A stretch of DNA of 64,000 bases from assembly GCF_009690905.1 (NCBI RefSeq), contig NZ_VOSW01000027.1, positions 1 through 64,000 of the forward strand. The letters run 5' to 3'. The stretch is from Paraburkholderia madseniana. GTDB lineage: Bacteria > Pseudomonadota > Gammaproteobacteria > Burkholderiales > Burkholderiaceae. Shown one piece after another: positions 17,405-26,361 of the stretch. Every line of letters starts with the position of its first letter. The stretch's first letter is position 1. The notes below the pieces were generated by a model. That model worked only from the letters and a program-made list of their open reading frames with translations. It was not told where the DNA came from and did no database searches. The position numbers and the translations under genes are program-made.

Positions 17405-18775
17405 ATGGCAGCAGACATGGACGTCAAGCAGCGCTTTTTTCCGCACACCCAGGATGAACTGAAGGAAATCGCCTCGGACATCCTTCGTCACGCGAAGTCG
17501 CTCGGCGGCACCGACGCGGCGACCGAGATATCCGAAGGCGACGGCCTGTCCGTCTCCGTGCGGCGCGGCGAAGTCGAGACGATCGAACACAACCGCGACA
17601 AGATGGTCGGCGTGACGGTGTTCATCGGTAACAAGCGCGGCAACGCGAGCACCTCGGACTTTTCGTCGCAGGCTTTGAAGGACACGGTCGCGGCGGCGTA
17701 CAACATCGCCCGCTTCACCGCGGAAGACGACTGCGCGGGTCTTGCCGAAGCAGACCTGCTCGAAACCGCGCCGCGCGATCTCGATCTGTATCACCCGTGG
17801 AATCTGACGGCCGACGAAGCGGTGGAAATCGCCCGTCGCTCGGAAGACGCCGCCTTCGCCACCGATCCGCAGATCAAGAATTCGGAAGGCGCGAGCGTCT
17901 CGGCGCAGCATTCGCAATTCGTGCTGGCCACTTCGCGCGGCTTCCTTGCGGGCTATCCGTACTCGCGCCACTACATCGCCTGCGCGCCGATCGCCGGCAG
18001 CGCGCGCAACATGCAGCGCGACGACTGGTACACGTCGACCCGCAGCGCGGCCGACCTCGCCGATCCGGAAGCGGTGGGCCGCTACGCCGCGCAACGGGCG
18101 CTGTCGCGCATCGGCGCGCGCGGGCTCGACACGCGCAAGGTGCCGGTGCTGTTCGAAGCGCCGCTCGCCGCCGGCATTCTCGGCGCGTTCGTCCAGGCCA
18201 CGAGCGGCGGCGCGCTGTACCGTAAGACCTCGTTCCTCGTCGATAGCCTCGGCAAGCCGGTGTTCGCGCCGCACGTCCAGGTGGTCGAAGATCCGCACGT
18301 CGCGCGTGCGATGGGCAGCGCACCGTTCGACGAAGAGGGCGTGCGTACGAAACAGCGTTCGGTGGTGAAGGACGGCGTGGTGGAAGGCTACTTCCTGTCC
18401 ACCTATTCGGCGCGCAAGCTCGGCATGCAGACAACCGGCAACGCCGGCGGTTCGCACAATCTGTCGCTGCGCAGCTCGAAGACGCGCCCGGGAGACGACT
18501 TCGAAGAAATGCTGAAGAAGCTCGGCACGGGCCTGTTGCTGACCGAACTGATGGGGCAGGGCGTGAACTACGTGACGGGCGACTATTCGCGCGGCGCGTC
18601 GGGCTTCTGGGTCGAGAACGGCAAGATCCAGTATCCGGTCGAGGAAATCACGGTGGCGAGCACCTTGCAGGAGATGTTCCGCCATATCGTCGCGATCGGC
18701 GCGGATACGATCACGCGCGGCACCAAGGAAACGGGCTCGGTGCTGATCGAACGGATGACGATCGCCGGGCAGTAG
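17405..18775 (+). CDS. pmbA: Metallopeptidase subunit PmbA/TldE
   Basis: The protein has 456 residues (E. coli PmbA 450). The PmbA/TldD fold is recognised by SVRRGEVETIEHNRDKMVGVTVF near residue 50, RKVPVLFEAPLAAGILGAF near 245, and GNAGGSHNL with ELMGQGVNYVTGDYSRGASGFWVENG near 360-410. PmbA lacks its own metal site and works with the metalloprotease TldD to process peptides such as microcin B17 and the CcdA antitoxin. TldD is not encoded in this window. The start MAADMDVKQ is preferred over an in-frame ATG 54 bases upstream. Confidence 0.95.
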   Translation: MAADMDVKQRFFPHTQDELKEIASDILRHAKSLGGTDAATEISEGDGLSVSVRRGEVETIEHNRDKMVGVTVFIGNKRGNASTSDFSSQALKDTVAAAYNIARFTAEDDCAGLAEADLLETAPRDLDLYHPWNLTADEAVEIARRSEDAAFATDPQIKNSEGASVSAQHSQFVLATSRGFLAGYPYSRHYIACAPIAGSARNMQRDDWYTSTRSAADLADPEAVGRYAAQRALSRIGARGLDTRKVPVLFEAPLAAGILGAFVQATSGGALYRKTSFLVDSLGKPVFAPHVQVVEDPHVARAMGSAPFDEEGVRTKQRSVVKDGVVEGYFLSTYSARKLGMQTTGNAGGSHNLSLRSSKTRPGDDFEEMLKKLGTGLLLTELMGQGVNYVTGDYSRGASGFWVENGKIQYPVEEITVASTLQEMFRHIVAIGADTITRGTKETGSVLIERMTIAGQ

Positions 18776-18836
18776 GCGGTTCGATCAAGCGCCGACCGGC
18801 TGCGCAGCAGGGCTGCACAACGGCGCTGCAAACAGA

Positions 18837-18869
18837 AACGCCACGCGAGCAACCGCGTGGCGTTTTTTT
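18837..18869 (+). terminator. Rho-independent terminator after pmbA
   Basis: AACGCCACGCG pairs with CGCGTGGCGTT around a 5-base loop, followed by a T-run. It lies 62 bases after the pmbA stop and before the convergent folA. Confidence 0.88.
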
Positions 18870-18944
18870 ATGCGTGCGTGTTGGGTGACGGTGAATGACG
18901 AATGCGCGAAGCGCAGACCGTCATTCAGGCGCGCTGCAACACCC

Positions 18945-19445
18945 TCAAGTGCCCTTACGCTTATACGTCACAAACGCGTAATCGAAGTCATTCGGCGCGT
19001 CCGCGCGATGCGTTTCATGTGCGACTTCTTCCCACTCGCCTTCATCGAGCTCGGGGAACGTGGCGTCGCCTTCGAAGTCGGCGGAGATCTCGGTGATGAT
19101 CAGCTTGTCCGCCTGACGCAAACCTTCCGCATACAACTGCGCGCCGCCGATCAGAAACGCTTCCGGCGCCTGATCCTGGGCGGCGAGCTTCAGCGCGTCT
19201 TCGAGCGTGGTGGCCGCGTCGCAGCCCTGAAAGCGCCGTGCGGCATCCCGTGTCACGACAATGTTGCGGCGTCCCGGCAACGGCCGGCCGATCGATTCAT
19301 GCGTCTTGCGGCCCATGATGATGGGCGCGCCCATCGTGGTGCGCTTGAAGAACGCGAGGTCTTCGGGAAGTCGCCATGGCAACTGGTTGTCGCGGCCGAT
19401 CACGCCGTTATTGGCGCGAGCGACGATCAGGGTGAGCGTCGTCAT
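18945..19445 (-). CDS. folA: Dihydrofolate reductase
   Basis: The 166-residue protein starts MTTLTLIVARANNGVIGRDNQLPWRLPEDLAFFKRTT. This gives the NADPH and substrate loop, with Trp and the catalytic acidic residue (LPEDL). GRKTHESIGRPLPGRRNIVV near residue 45 and FLIGGAQLYAEGL near 98 are also diagnostic. It reduces dihydrofolate produced by thymidylate synthase, whose gene lies 10 kb away on the other side of the amyloid-like cluster. It is downstream of and on the same strand as the sigma-54 activator gene, with 71 bases between them. Confidence 0.97.
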   Translation of the reverse strand: MTTLTLIVARANNGVIGRDNQLPWRLPEDLAFFKRTTMGAPIIMGRKTHESIGRPLPGRRNIVVTRDAARRFQGCDAATTLEDALKLAAQDQAPEAFLIGGAQLYAEGLRQADKLIITEISADFEGDATFPELDEGEWEEVAHETHRADAPNDFDYAFVTYKRKGT

Positions 19446-19516
19446 CGAATGGAAAGGGGAACGTAACCAGGATGATTCTACCTGAGGTGCAACACGGTGC
19501 CGCGCGAGGCGCCCCA

Positions 19517-21124
19517 TCATTCATGGGCAGCCTCGTCGGCGGCGCTCGGTTCAAACGACGCCTTCTCGTCAACGGCGCTCAGCTCCCGCAAGCCGTGGTG
19601 ACCCATCAGCCGGTACAGCGTGACGCGCGAAATATTCAGATCGATCGCCGCCTCGTTTAGTCGGTGGCGATGCCGTAGCAGCGCTGCTTCGATCGCGCGC
19701 TTCTCGGCGGCCTCGCGCGCCTGCGAGAGGCTCATGGTCTCCTGCTCGGTGAACTGCGCGAGGTCGAGGTCTTCAGCGGAAATCAGCTTGTTTTCCGCCA
19801 TCACGATCGCGCGGCGCACCCGGTTGATCAGTTCGCGGACATTGCCGGGCCAGCCGTAGTTGTACATTGCCTCGATCGCCGACGGCGTAAAGCCACGGAT
19901 CTTGCGCGCGCTGTCGGTCTTGAACTTGTGCATGATGTGATGCGCAAGAATCTCGATGTCCTTGCCGCGGGCGCGCAGCGGCGGCTCGTCGACACGCAGC
20001 ACGCACAGGCGGTGGAACAGGTCGGCGCGGAACCGTCCGTCGCGCATCGCGATCTCGAGATCCACGTGGGTCGCCGAAATGATTCGCACATCCACCGGGA
20101 TCGATTCGCGGCCGCCGAGCCGGTCGATCTTGCCTTCCTGCAAAAAGCGCAGCAGGCTTGCCTGGCTTTCCATCGGCAGGTCGCCGATTTCGTCGAGCAG
20201 CAAGGTGCCGCCGTCCGCGGCCTCGACCCGGCCGATCTTGCGCTGGTTCGCGCCGGTGAACGCACCGCGTTCGTAACCGAATAGTTCGGATTGCAACAGA
20301 TGGTGTGGAATCGCGCCGCAATTGATGGGGATGAAAGGCGCCTTGCGGCGCGGCGAGCGTTCGTGGATCGCCAACGCCGTGAGTTCCTTGCCGGTGCCGG
20401 ATTCACCCGAGATGAACACGCTGGCGTCGGTGTTGGCGACTTTGCGAATCGTGCGGAAGAGTTGCTGCATCGCTTCGCAGGTCCCGACCATCTCTTCTTC
20501 GTCGTCGGCGGCGGGCGCGGCAGGCGGGATCTCGTCGGCATCGCACAACGTCACCATGCCGAATGCGTGACTGGCGAGGTAGTCGATCGTGGCGTTGGCC
20601 ACCGGTGTCTTGACGTAGTCGAAGCAGTAGTGGCGGATCAGACGCCGCACGTTGACGTCGGTGAGGCGTTCCGCAGTGGCGAGCGCAATCCAGCCGATCT
20701 GCTGTTGACGCAGGCTCGTTTCGAACCCGCCAAGGTCGCGCGGCGCAAAGCTGGCCAGGTCGACGATGCCGGCGCATATCACGTCGGGCTTGAGCAGGCG
20801 CGAGACCTCATGCGCCGAGCGGGCTACCATCACGTGCCAGCCGCGGCTCTTCAGATGGGCGCTTAGCGCCTCGTCCGGCGAGCGTGCGACGTACAGCAGC
20901 GCCCGATCGGTCCGCGCGTGCAGCAGACCGCTCCCATTCGCTGCGACGGAGGCCTCGTGCAAGCATTCCGGAGCGGCCTCGTGAGGTCGCGCCAAAGAGA
21001 CTTCCGACGGCCGCCCCACGAGGACTTCGGCTGCTCGTGTCGCAGAAACGTCTGACGCTCGGGCAATCGACAGATGAGCGCCGGAGGGCGGTGTAACGCT
21101 GCTCAGATGGGGTGATTCGCGCAC
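19517..21124 (-). CDS. Sigma-54-dependent activator with VpsR-type N-domain (cluster regulator 1)
   Basis: The protein is about 535 residues from a GTG at 21124, spaced 6 bases from a GAGG site; a TTG two codons earlier is the alternative. The first 75 residues are low-complexity. A VpsR-like receiver domain follows at about 75-195, with RLIRHYCFDYVKTPV and no obvious phosphoacceptor context. The AAA+ domain has Walker A GESGTGKE near 241, an intact GAFTGA loop near 287 for sigma-54 contact, and Walker B LLLDEIGD. A Fis-type helix-turn-helix (AAIDLNISRVTLYRLMG) closes the protein. It is the last gene of the amyloid-like operon, so it could act in a feedback loop. VpsR and its Burkholderia relatives respond to c-di-GMP; that this one does is an inference. 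Confidence 0.9.
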   Translation of the reverse strand: MRESPHLSSVTPPSGAHLSIARASDVSATRAAEVLVGRPSEVSLARPHEAAPECLHEASVAANGSGLLHARTDRALLYVARSPDEALSAHLKSRGWHVMVARSAHEVSRLLKPDVICAGIVDLASFAPRDLGGFETSLRQQQIGWIALATAERLTDVNVRRLIRHYCFDYVKTPVANATIDYLASHAFGMVTLCDADEIPPAAPAADDEEEMVGTCEAMQQLFRTIRKVANTDASVFISGESGTGKELTALAIHERSPRRKAPFIPINCGAIPHHLLQSELFGYERGAFTGANQRKIGRVEAADGGTLLLDEIGDLPMESQASLLRFLQEGKIDRLGGRESIPVDVRIISATHVDLEIAMRDGRFRADLFHRLCVLRVDEPPLRARGKDIEILAHHIMHKFKTDSARKIRGFTPSAIEAMYNYGWPGNVRELINRVRRAIVMAENKLISAEDLDLAQFTEQETMSLSQAREAAEKRAIEAALLRHRHRLNEAAIDLNISRVTLYRLMGHHGLRELSAVDEKASFEPSAADEAAHE

Positions 21125-21148
21125 GATCAACCTCGTATCGTTGGCACG

Positions 21149-22588
21149 TCAAAAAGTGTAGGGAAAGCGCAAGCCGATCACGAAGTTCGGCGTGTCGGGC
21201 GTGAGGCCGACAGATACCGAACCGTTGATCGTCAAGTGCTTGTTCACTACGTGATTCAAGCCGAAGGTCAGTGCGGCAGCGGTGGTCTCGCTGCCCGGCA
21301 CTTTCGAATAGGTTCCGCCTGGCGCCTTGGTCTGCGACTCGGGTTCCAGCGCCATGGTGTACGAAATGCTCGCTGAGTCCTTGTCCGAGAACGCCAGCGC
21401 CACGCCGCCGCCGAACTGCACGACGTCGCCGATCTTGACCGTCGCCGGTTCGGTCTGGCCGATCACCGACGAGATGTCCGAGAACGAGCGGGCAATGTTG
21501 TAGGTGTACGAAACGCTGCCGAACAGCACGACCGGGTCGTAGGTCTTCAACACCGACAGGCCCGCCGTGATGTTCCAGAAGCCGGTGCCGGTGGGCAGCT
21601 TCGTGGGGGCGACGAGGTTGGTGTTGTTGGCATCGACCTGCGCCAGCTTGATGCCGAACGGCGACGAACCGGTCGGCGCCTTGATGCGCAGGCTGCCGAC
21701 CAGGTCCGGCAGATTGTTGGTTTCCTTCAGGAACTGGTAGTAGATCCCGAAGTTGACGTCGCCAATATCGCTCGAATTTGCCGAGGCGTCCGAGACCGAA
21801 TTTGCCGCACCGCCGGCTCCGCCGACGATGAAGTTGCTATGCCGGTAGATATAGGGCACGTCGACGTCGACGCTGATGCGGTCGGTCAGACCGTAGCGCG
21901 TGTCGAGGTCGGCCATCACCTGGTGCGACTTGGTCTCGCCGAGGTTGATGTTGCCGAGGAAAATCGCATCGAGCGCGAGGAAGCCGGACAGTTGCAACTG
22001 GCGGCGGTCGTAGTAGGTATCGTTGATACCCCAGTCGAGGGTCAGCTTGTGCTCGAACAGCGGCGTGTGCTGCTGGCTTTGCACCACTGCGTCTTCCGAT
22101 TGGGTGCGCACCGGTTGCGCGGCCTTCTGCGTCTGGCCGATCGCACCGCTGCCGTCGGTCGCTGCCGGCAGGCCGCCGCCACTGCTGCCTTCCGGCACCG
22201 GCGGAGTGACCGGCACGCCTGTCGCGGTACCCGTGGCGCCCCCCGGCGCGGGGGTGCCCGGGTTCACCTGGGCAAGCGGCGGCAGCGGCACAGGCAGGCC
22301 GTCTGCGCCGGGTTGCTCGGCGACCGCGCCGTTGCCGGCCGGCTCACCGTAACCCGGTGCGCCGCGGCCGCGCTGCGACATTTCGAGGTTCGTGACCTGC
22401 CGTTCGAGTGAGATGATCTGCTTTTGCTGCTCGCTGACGACACGCATGAGCGTGTTCAGCCGTTCTTCGATCGATTGATCGGCGAGCGCCTGCGCGCCGG
22501 CCCCCTGCGATAGCGCGAAAAGCATGACGGCGGCTGGAATAGCCGCCAACGCCATGCGCGGCGCCCCAGTCTTTGAAAATCTGATCAT
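21149..22588 (-). CDS. FapF-like outer-membrane beta-barrel with N-terminal coiled coil
   Basis: The protein has 479 residues. A signal peptide (about 1-32, ending GAGAQA) is followed by a short heptad coiled coil (SIEERLNTLMRVVSEQQKQI, LERQVTNLEM; about 38-70). A Pro/Gly/Ala-rich linker comes next (about 75-165), then roughly 310 residues of amphipathic strands. The C-terminus NFVIGLRFPYTF ends in Phe, the usual signal for BAM insertion. This order (coiled coil, linker, barrel) is that of FapF, the trimeric pore that exports Pseudomonas Fap amyloid subunits. A generic transporter-type porin is the alternative. The start has a GGGGGAAC ribosome-binding site. It is followed closely by the regulator gene. 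Confidence 0.75.
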   Translation of the reverse strand: MIRFSKTGAPRMALAAIPAAVMLFALSQGAGAQALADQSIEERLNTLMRVVSEQQKQIISLERQVTNLEMSQRGRGAPGYGEPAGNGAVAEQPGADGLPVPLPPLAQVNPGTPAPGGATGTATGVPVTPPVPEGSSGGGLPAATDGSGAIGQTQKAAQPVRTQSEDAVVQSQQHTPLFEHKLTLDWGINDTYYDRRQLQLSGFLALDAIFLGNINLGETKSHQVMADLDTRYGLTDRISVDVDVPYIYRHSNFIVGGAGGAANSVSDASANSSDIGDVNFGIYYQFLKETNNLPDLVGSLRIKAPTGSSPFGIKLAQVDANNTNLVAPTKLPTGTGFWNITAGLSVLKTYDPVVLFGSVSYTYNIARSFSDISSVIGQTEPATVKIGDVVQFGGGVALAFSDKDSASISYTMALEPESQTKAPGGTYSKVPGSETTAAALTFGLNHVVNKHLTINGSVSVGLTPDTPNFVIGLRFPYTF

Positions 22589-22689
22589 TTTTGTTCCCCC
22601 GGTATTCTGACTGCGCGTCGCATGTCTCCTTGTGCATCACGCGGTCGTTTGGTACTTCGGTCTCCTACCTGGTCGGGCGGCGGCCCGTG

Positions 22690-23490
22690 TTATCTCCTTA
22701 CGGTGTTTTGCAGGGCTTGTAGTACGCCAATCTGGCGCAGCATCGGGGCCGACATCTGCTGCGTCTGCAAATGCAGTTGCAACTGGTTGGCGACTTGCTG
22801 GTTATTGCCTGCGATCTGCAAGAGTTGGGCAATCATGCCGGCCTGTTGCGCGCTGGACGGCGCGATGGTTTGGGTGGCGATACCGCCCGGCGTCCGCAAC
22901 GAAATCGAAATGCCGCCGTTGGCGAGACTGACGGAGGCTTTCACCGAGCCGTTCGCATTGCTTGCTGCGGCCGACGTTGCATTGTTATAGGACCCGCCCG
23001 CGAGGCTGCCTGGCGAGGCGTCGAAATCGATCAGCGCCTGGTTCGTCCCGAGGTTGCCGTTGCCTGCCACCTGGGTAATCTGCGAGACGCCGTTGACGTT
23101 GACGTTCTGCCCGCCGGTCGCGCTGGCGTTGCGGTTGGCGCCGCTGCCCTCGCGCACGTTCGGGCCGGTCACCGAGGCCGCTGAATTGAACTTGACGTTC
23201 GGCTGGTTGGACGTGTTTGTACCGATCGCGAGCGAGCCCGAGGCGACAGCGGTGCCGCCGTTCGGCAACTGCCATTGCGACAGCAGGGTGATAACGACAC
23301 CCGAAATGATGTCCCCATCAATGCCTTTTCCGGTCTGGTTGGCAAGGATGGCGTCGTCGACAGGTTGCAGCTTGAGGGCGCCGACGTCTTCAAACACCGT
23401 AGATGTCTGCTCGGCAGCGTGTGCGACTGATGCGAGGCCGCACGTTGTGAAACACAACGCACAGCCTATGGTGAGTAAGTTTCGGTCCAT
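22690..23490 (-). CDS. Secreted FapE-like protein with one amyloid-type repeat
   Basis: The protein has 266 residues with a signal peptide ending near residue 25 (SVAHA). The middle is rich in Asn, Gly, Ser and Ala. It holds one copy of the repeat seen in the neighbouring subunit proteins: SQITQVAGNGNLGTNQALI, near residues 136-154. The C-terminal 60 residues are Gln-rich and helical (GMIAQLLQIAGNNQQVANQLQLHLQ in pattern). In Pseudomonas, FapE is a minor fibre component sharing a motif with FapB/FapC. Position between the C39 peptidase and the barrel gene matches fapE between fapD and fapF. The assignment is by context and the motif, not by overall similarity that I can verify. Confidence 0.6.
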   Translation of the reverse strand: MDRNLLTIGCALCFTTCGLASVAHAAEQTSTVFEDVGALKLQPVDDAILANQTGKGIDGDIISGVVITLLSQWQLPNGGTAVASGSLAIGTNTSNQPNVKFNSAASVTGPNVREGSGANRNASATGGQNVNVNGVSQITQVAGNGNLGTNQALIDFDASPGSLAGGSYNNATSAAASNANGSVKASVSLANGGISISLRTPGGIATQTIAPSSAQQAGMIAQLLQIAGNNQQVANQLQLHLQTQQMSAPMLRQIGVLQALQNTVRR

Positions 23491-23496
23491 GATGAG

Positions 23497-24207
23497 TCAG
23501 AACAACTCTGCCTTGATCAAACCGTATTCAACAAAGGGAGTCGCTGCCGTACCGTTTTCCAGCGCACGTTCGCGCAGCTTTAGCGCGAGCGACTCGTTGC
23601 CTTGCAAGAGCGGAGAATCCTCCATAAATGGCTTGCCGACGACCGCGAACACGAGGCCGTTCCATTTCTTGACGAAGTCGTCTTCCATGACGATGCGGTT
23701 GCCGAGCGCCGGGTCGGCAATGAAGACGCGGCCGTCTTCCGCGTGCTTGACGATCACGAAGTGCTCGTAGCCGTCGCTGTTCATCAGCACGAGCACAGGA
23801 ATCTGCAGGTGGTAGAGCGCTTCAGGGGTGACGCGGAAACCGCGGCCACGCAGGCCGATCGTTTCGACGAACTTCTTCATGTCAAGCATCGAGAAGCCGT
23901 TCTTGACCACCACCTCTGGTGTCGAAAACACCATCATGCGTTGGATCATTTCGGGTTCGGGAATATCGATCCCGTAGCCGTACTTCAGCAACGTGGCCAG
24001 AGCGGCCGAGCCGCAACTGTAGTCGTAACGCTGCGAAACGATGTGGTTGTAGCGGATCTCGCGGATCGAGCGCACGTTCACGTCGAACGGCACGCCCGCT
24101 GCTGCGTTCATGGAAAGGGCACTCTGCGCGTGACCCGTTTGCGACAGCACGAGTCCAGCGAAGAGTGCCAGAAAAAAGCCAGGCGTTACCCTGCTCACCC
24201 CGAACAT
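23497..24207 (-). CDS. Periplasmic C39-family cysteine peptidase (FapD-like)
   Basis: The 236-residue protein has a signal peptide (about 1-28, ending GHAQ). A papain-like C39 domain follows: Gln59 and Cys65 in SQRYDYSCGSAALATLLKY, His149 in GYEHFVIVKH and Asp165 in VFIADPALGN form the expected oxyanion/catalytic set. Unlike bacteriocin-transporter C39 domains it has no ABC exporter attached. This is the form found in fap operons (FapD), where it is needed for export or processing of amyloid subunits. Its stop lies 6 bases before the FapE-like start, so the two are co-translated. Confidence 0.85.
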   Translation of the reverse strand: MFGVSRVTPGFFLALFAGLVLSQTGHAQSALSMNAAAGVPFDVNVRSIREIRYNHIVSQRYDYSCGSAALATLLKYGYGIDIPEPEMIQRMMVFSTPEVVVKNGFSMLDMKKFVETIGLRGRGFRVTPEALYHLQIPVLVLMNSDGYEHFVIVKHAEDGRVFIADPALGNRIVMEDDFVKKWNGLVFAVVGKPFMEDSPLLQGNESLALKLRERALENGTAATPFVEYGLIKAELF

Positions 24208-24280
24208 GGTCTATTCCCCCCTGGGGAGACAGCCGGTCAGTACGAAGGCTGACCGGCGTCTTCCTGCGATGCAGCTCTAC

Positions 24281-25684
24281 TTACTGATGCGACACGCTGG
24301 CGACTGCAAGGCCGTTGTGTTGCAGGTTGCCTACACCCGACGCGATGTTCACACCGATGTTGCCGGTAGCATTGGCGAGAGCACCCGCGCCAAGCATCGA
24401 CGAGCCGGTGAACTGGCCTTTGACACCTGCTTCCGCGGTCTGGCAGTTCTGGTCGCTTGCGATGACTTCGCCACCTTGCTTGCCGCCCTTGTTATGCTCC
24501 CAGCCCATCCCGCTGCTGCTGCTGTCTGTCGTAGCCGATGCTGCCAGGCTGTTGTTTTGCACGTTGCCCGCGCCCGAGGCCACGTTCACCCCGATATTGC
24601 CCGTCGCATTTGCCAGCGCGCCTGCGCCGACGGAAGCAACGAAGTTGAAGTCTCCCACTTTCGCCTTGCCGCTCGACGATTGAGTCGAGTAGATCTGTGC
24701 AGTGCCGAACACAGGGCCGACATCCATGTTCGACAGGGCGGCGTCGTTGGACTGGGCGTTGTCTACGCCGGTGGCGATGTTGACGCCAATGTTGCCGCTC
24801 GCGGTATCCAGCGCGTGATCGCCGATGCCGGCGGACATCGTCGTCGGCGTTTCGGTGTTGATGTGCTGGGTCACACTGCCCGTGACCGTGACGGAGCCCT
24901 TGCTGTCGTCGTAGTTATGGGTCCATCCGTAGGCGTGGCTGTTTGACGAGTAGCTGGCGCTGACCTTTTCGCCATGGCCGCTGCTGCTTTCCGTCGCCGT
25001 GCTCGCGCTGGCTGCTGCGGTGCTGCCCCACTCCACGCTGTAGCCGGCTGCCTGGCCAGCGAAGCCGCCGCCGTAGTTGTCCGAGGCGTGCGTGTTCAGG
25101 GCGGCGGCGAAGCCCGCTGCGACGCCGCCGAAGATGACGCCGGGGCCGCCGCCGAGACCAGCGATAAAGCCTGCTGCGATGAAGCCGTTCGCGGAGGCAT
25201 GTGTGTTCACGTAGTCGTAGCCCTTATACGACGACGCGATACCCGCAGCGGAGCCGCCGCCCTGGCTAAACGAGGAGCTCGACGAGGCCGTGCTGGTTTG
25301 CGTGTTGGTCTTGTTATAGGCCCAGGCGTGGTCGCTATACGACTGGCTCACACCCCAGCCGCTGCCACTGCCGCTCGCATGATTCCAGCTATCCGTCGTG
25401 TTGACGGTTGTGGTCACGTTGCCGGAGACATAGCTCTGCGGAGGCGTTTTCATGTCGACGCCGCCGATGTTCACGCTTTGCGTGTTGTTGACCGTGGCGC
25501 CGGAACTGCTCGACACGTTAACCTTGCCGTGCAGCGTAATGAAGCCGAATTCGCCGATTTCGGTGTAGACGTTCGTGGCCGTAAAAAGCTCAGCCGGGTC
25601 GCAGCCGGCCGTGCATCCTTCTGCATAAGCCGAACTTGCTGCCATCGTCGACAGAACAGCCGCTGCAATGATTGTGCGCTTCAT
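24281..25684 (-). CDS. Fap/curlin-like amyloid subunit with three imperfect repeats (FapC-like)
   Basis: The 467-residue protein has a signal peptide ending SAYA near residue 21 and a CxxxC pair just after it. A Ser/Gly/Ala/Asn-rich middle follows. Three repeats of about 32 residues, each with the core GNIGVN-(I/V)A(S/T)G-x2-N-x-Q-x-N, lie near 286-318, 352-383 and 431-467. In Pseudomonas FapC, three Gln/Asn-rich repeats separated by variable linkers form the amyloid core. The core motif, number of repeats, linkers and operon context all agree. The protein is longer than FapC mainly through its N-terminal Ser/Gly/aromatic-rich region. It is probably the main fibre protein. No function other than amyloid or adhesin is suggested. 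Confidence 0.72.
   Translation of the reverse strand: MKRTIIAAAVLSTMAASSAYAEGCTAGCDPAELFTATNVYTEIGEFGFITLHGKVNVSSSSGATVNNTQSVNIGGVDMKTPPQSYVSGNVTTTVNTTDSWNHASGSGSGWGVSQSYSDHAWAYNKTNTQTSTASSSSSFSQGGGSAAGIASSYKGYDYVNTHASANGFIAAGFIAGLGGGPGVIFGGVAAGFAAALNTHASDNYGGGFAGQAAGYSVEWGSTAAASASTATESSSGHGEKVSASYSSNSHAYGWTHNYDDSKGSVTVTGSVTQHINTETPTTMSAGIGDHALDTASGNIGVNIATGVDNAQSNDAALSNMDVGPVFGTAQIYSTQSSSGKAKVGDFNFVASVGAGALANATGNIGVNVASGAGNVQNNSLAASATTDSSSSGMGWEHNKGGKQGGEVIASDQNCQTAEAGVKGQFTGSSMLGAGALANATGNIGVNIASGVGNLQHNGLAVASVSHQ
24284..24829 (-). repeat. Three coding repeats of the amyloid-like subunit
   Basis: Repeat 1 is at about 24731-24829, repeat 2 at 24536-24631 and repeat 3 at 24284-24394. Repeats 2 and 3 are the closest pair and share the lead-in GAGALANATGNIGVN. 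The spacers of 33 and 47 residues do not resemble each other. Confidence 0.8.
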
Positions 25685-25713
25685 GATGACGCTCCGATAA
25701 AGAGTGTGGCTCG

Positions 25714-26361
25714 TTAGAAAAAGGTGCCCGCCGGGGGACGGAGCACAAAACTATTTGAACTGACGTTACCTGAGCCGGCTGTCTGGTTGATCTGGACGAT
25801 CCCACTGACGTTTTTGAGCGCGTCCGCACCGATGGATACCTCGCGTGCGTCGTGGTTTTCGCCGGACCTTCCCAGGCCACCGCCTTTGGCGGTCGTAGCG
25901 GATAGCACCCCATCCGCTACGATCTCCCCTTCAATCGGCCCAGTTCCGATAACGGCGCTGTTCCGCTGAAGATTCCCTACACCCGCCGACTGATTCACTT
26001 CGATAAGGCCAGAGGTGTTTGAAAATGCATTACTACCGATCGTGCTCCTGGCGGCCGTCGTCCTGGCGTTCGTGGACGCGCTCTGCGAGCTTCCGATCAG
26101 GTTGAGAGGGACTTTGCCGTTGGTGAGCACGCCCTGGTTCGCTTGTACGTTATCGAGGCCTGATGCCTCGTTGATGGCGATAACCCCGGTGGCGCCGATG
26201 ACCGCGCCGTTGCCGATCAGCGACTGCGCGTCGATCTGGGCCGGCACCGTTTGGGCATGGGCCGCGAAGCTCGCACAGCCAAGCAATGCCCAGGCGAGCA
26301 GGGGCCAGCGCGACTGTTTGCGTGACGGAAGGCGCTTGGCCGGCGCGCGTGAGGTTGTCAT
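25714..26361 (-). CDS. Minor amyloid-like subunit with three imperfect repeats (FapB-like)
   Basis: The 215-residue protein has an Arg/Lys-rich N-region and a signal peptide ending FAAHA at residue 36. Three repeats follow near 49-79, 108-138 and 176-207: VIAINEASGLDNVQANQGVL, LIEVNQSAGVGNLQRNSAVI and IVQINQTAGSGNVSSNSFVL. They share the I-x-x-N-x-(A/S)-G-x-x-N-x-x-x-N pattern with the larger subunit downstream. In Pseudomonas, FapB is the smaller nucleating subunit encoded just before fapC, as here. Its ATG overlaps the stop of the upstream gene (ATGA), giving translational coupling. Confidence 0.7.
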   Translation of the reverse strand: MTTSRAPAKRLPSRKQSRWPLLAWALLGCASFAAHAQTVPAQIDAQSLIGNGAVIGATGVIAINEASGLDNVQANQGVLTNGKVPLNLIGSSQSASTNARTTAARSTIGSNAFSNTSGLIEVNQSAGVGNLQRNSAVIGTGPIEGEIVADGVLSATTAKGGGLGRSGENHDAREVSIGADALKNVSGIVQINQTAGSGNVSSNSFVLRPPAGTFF

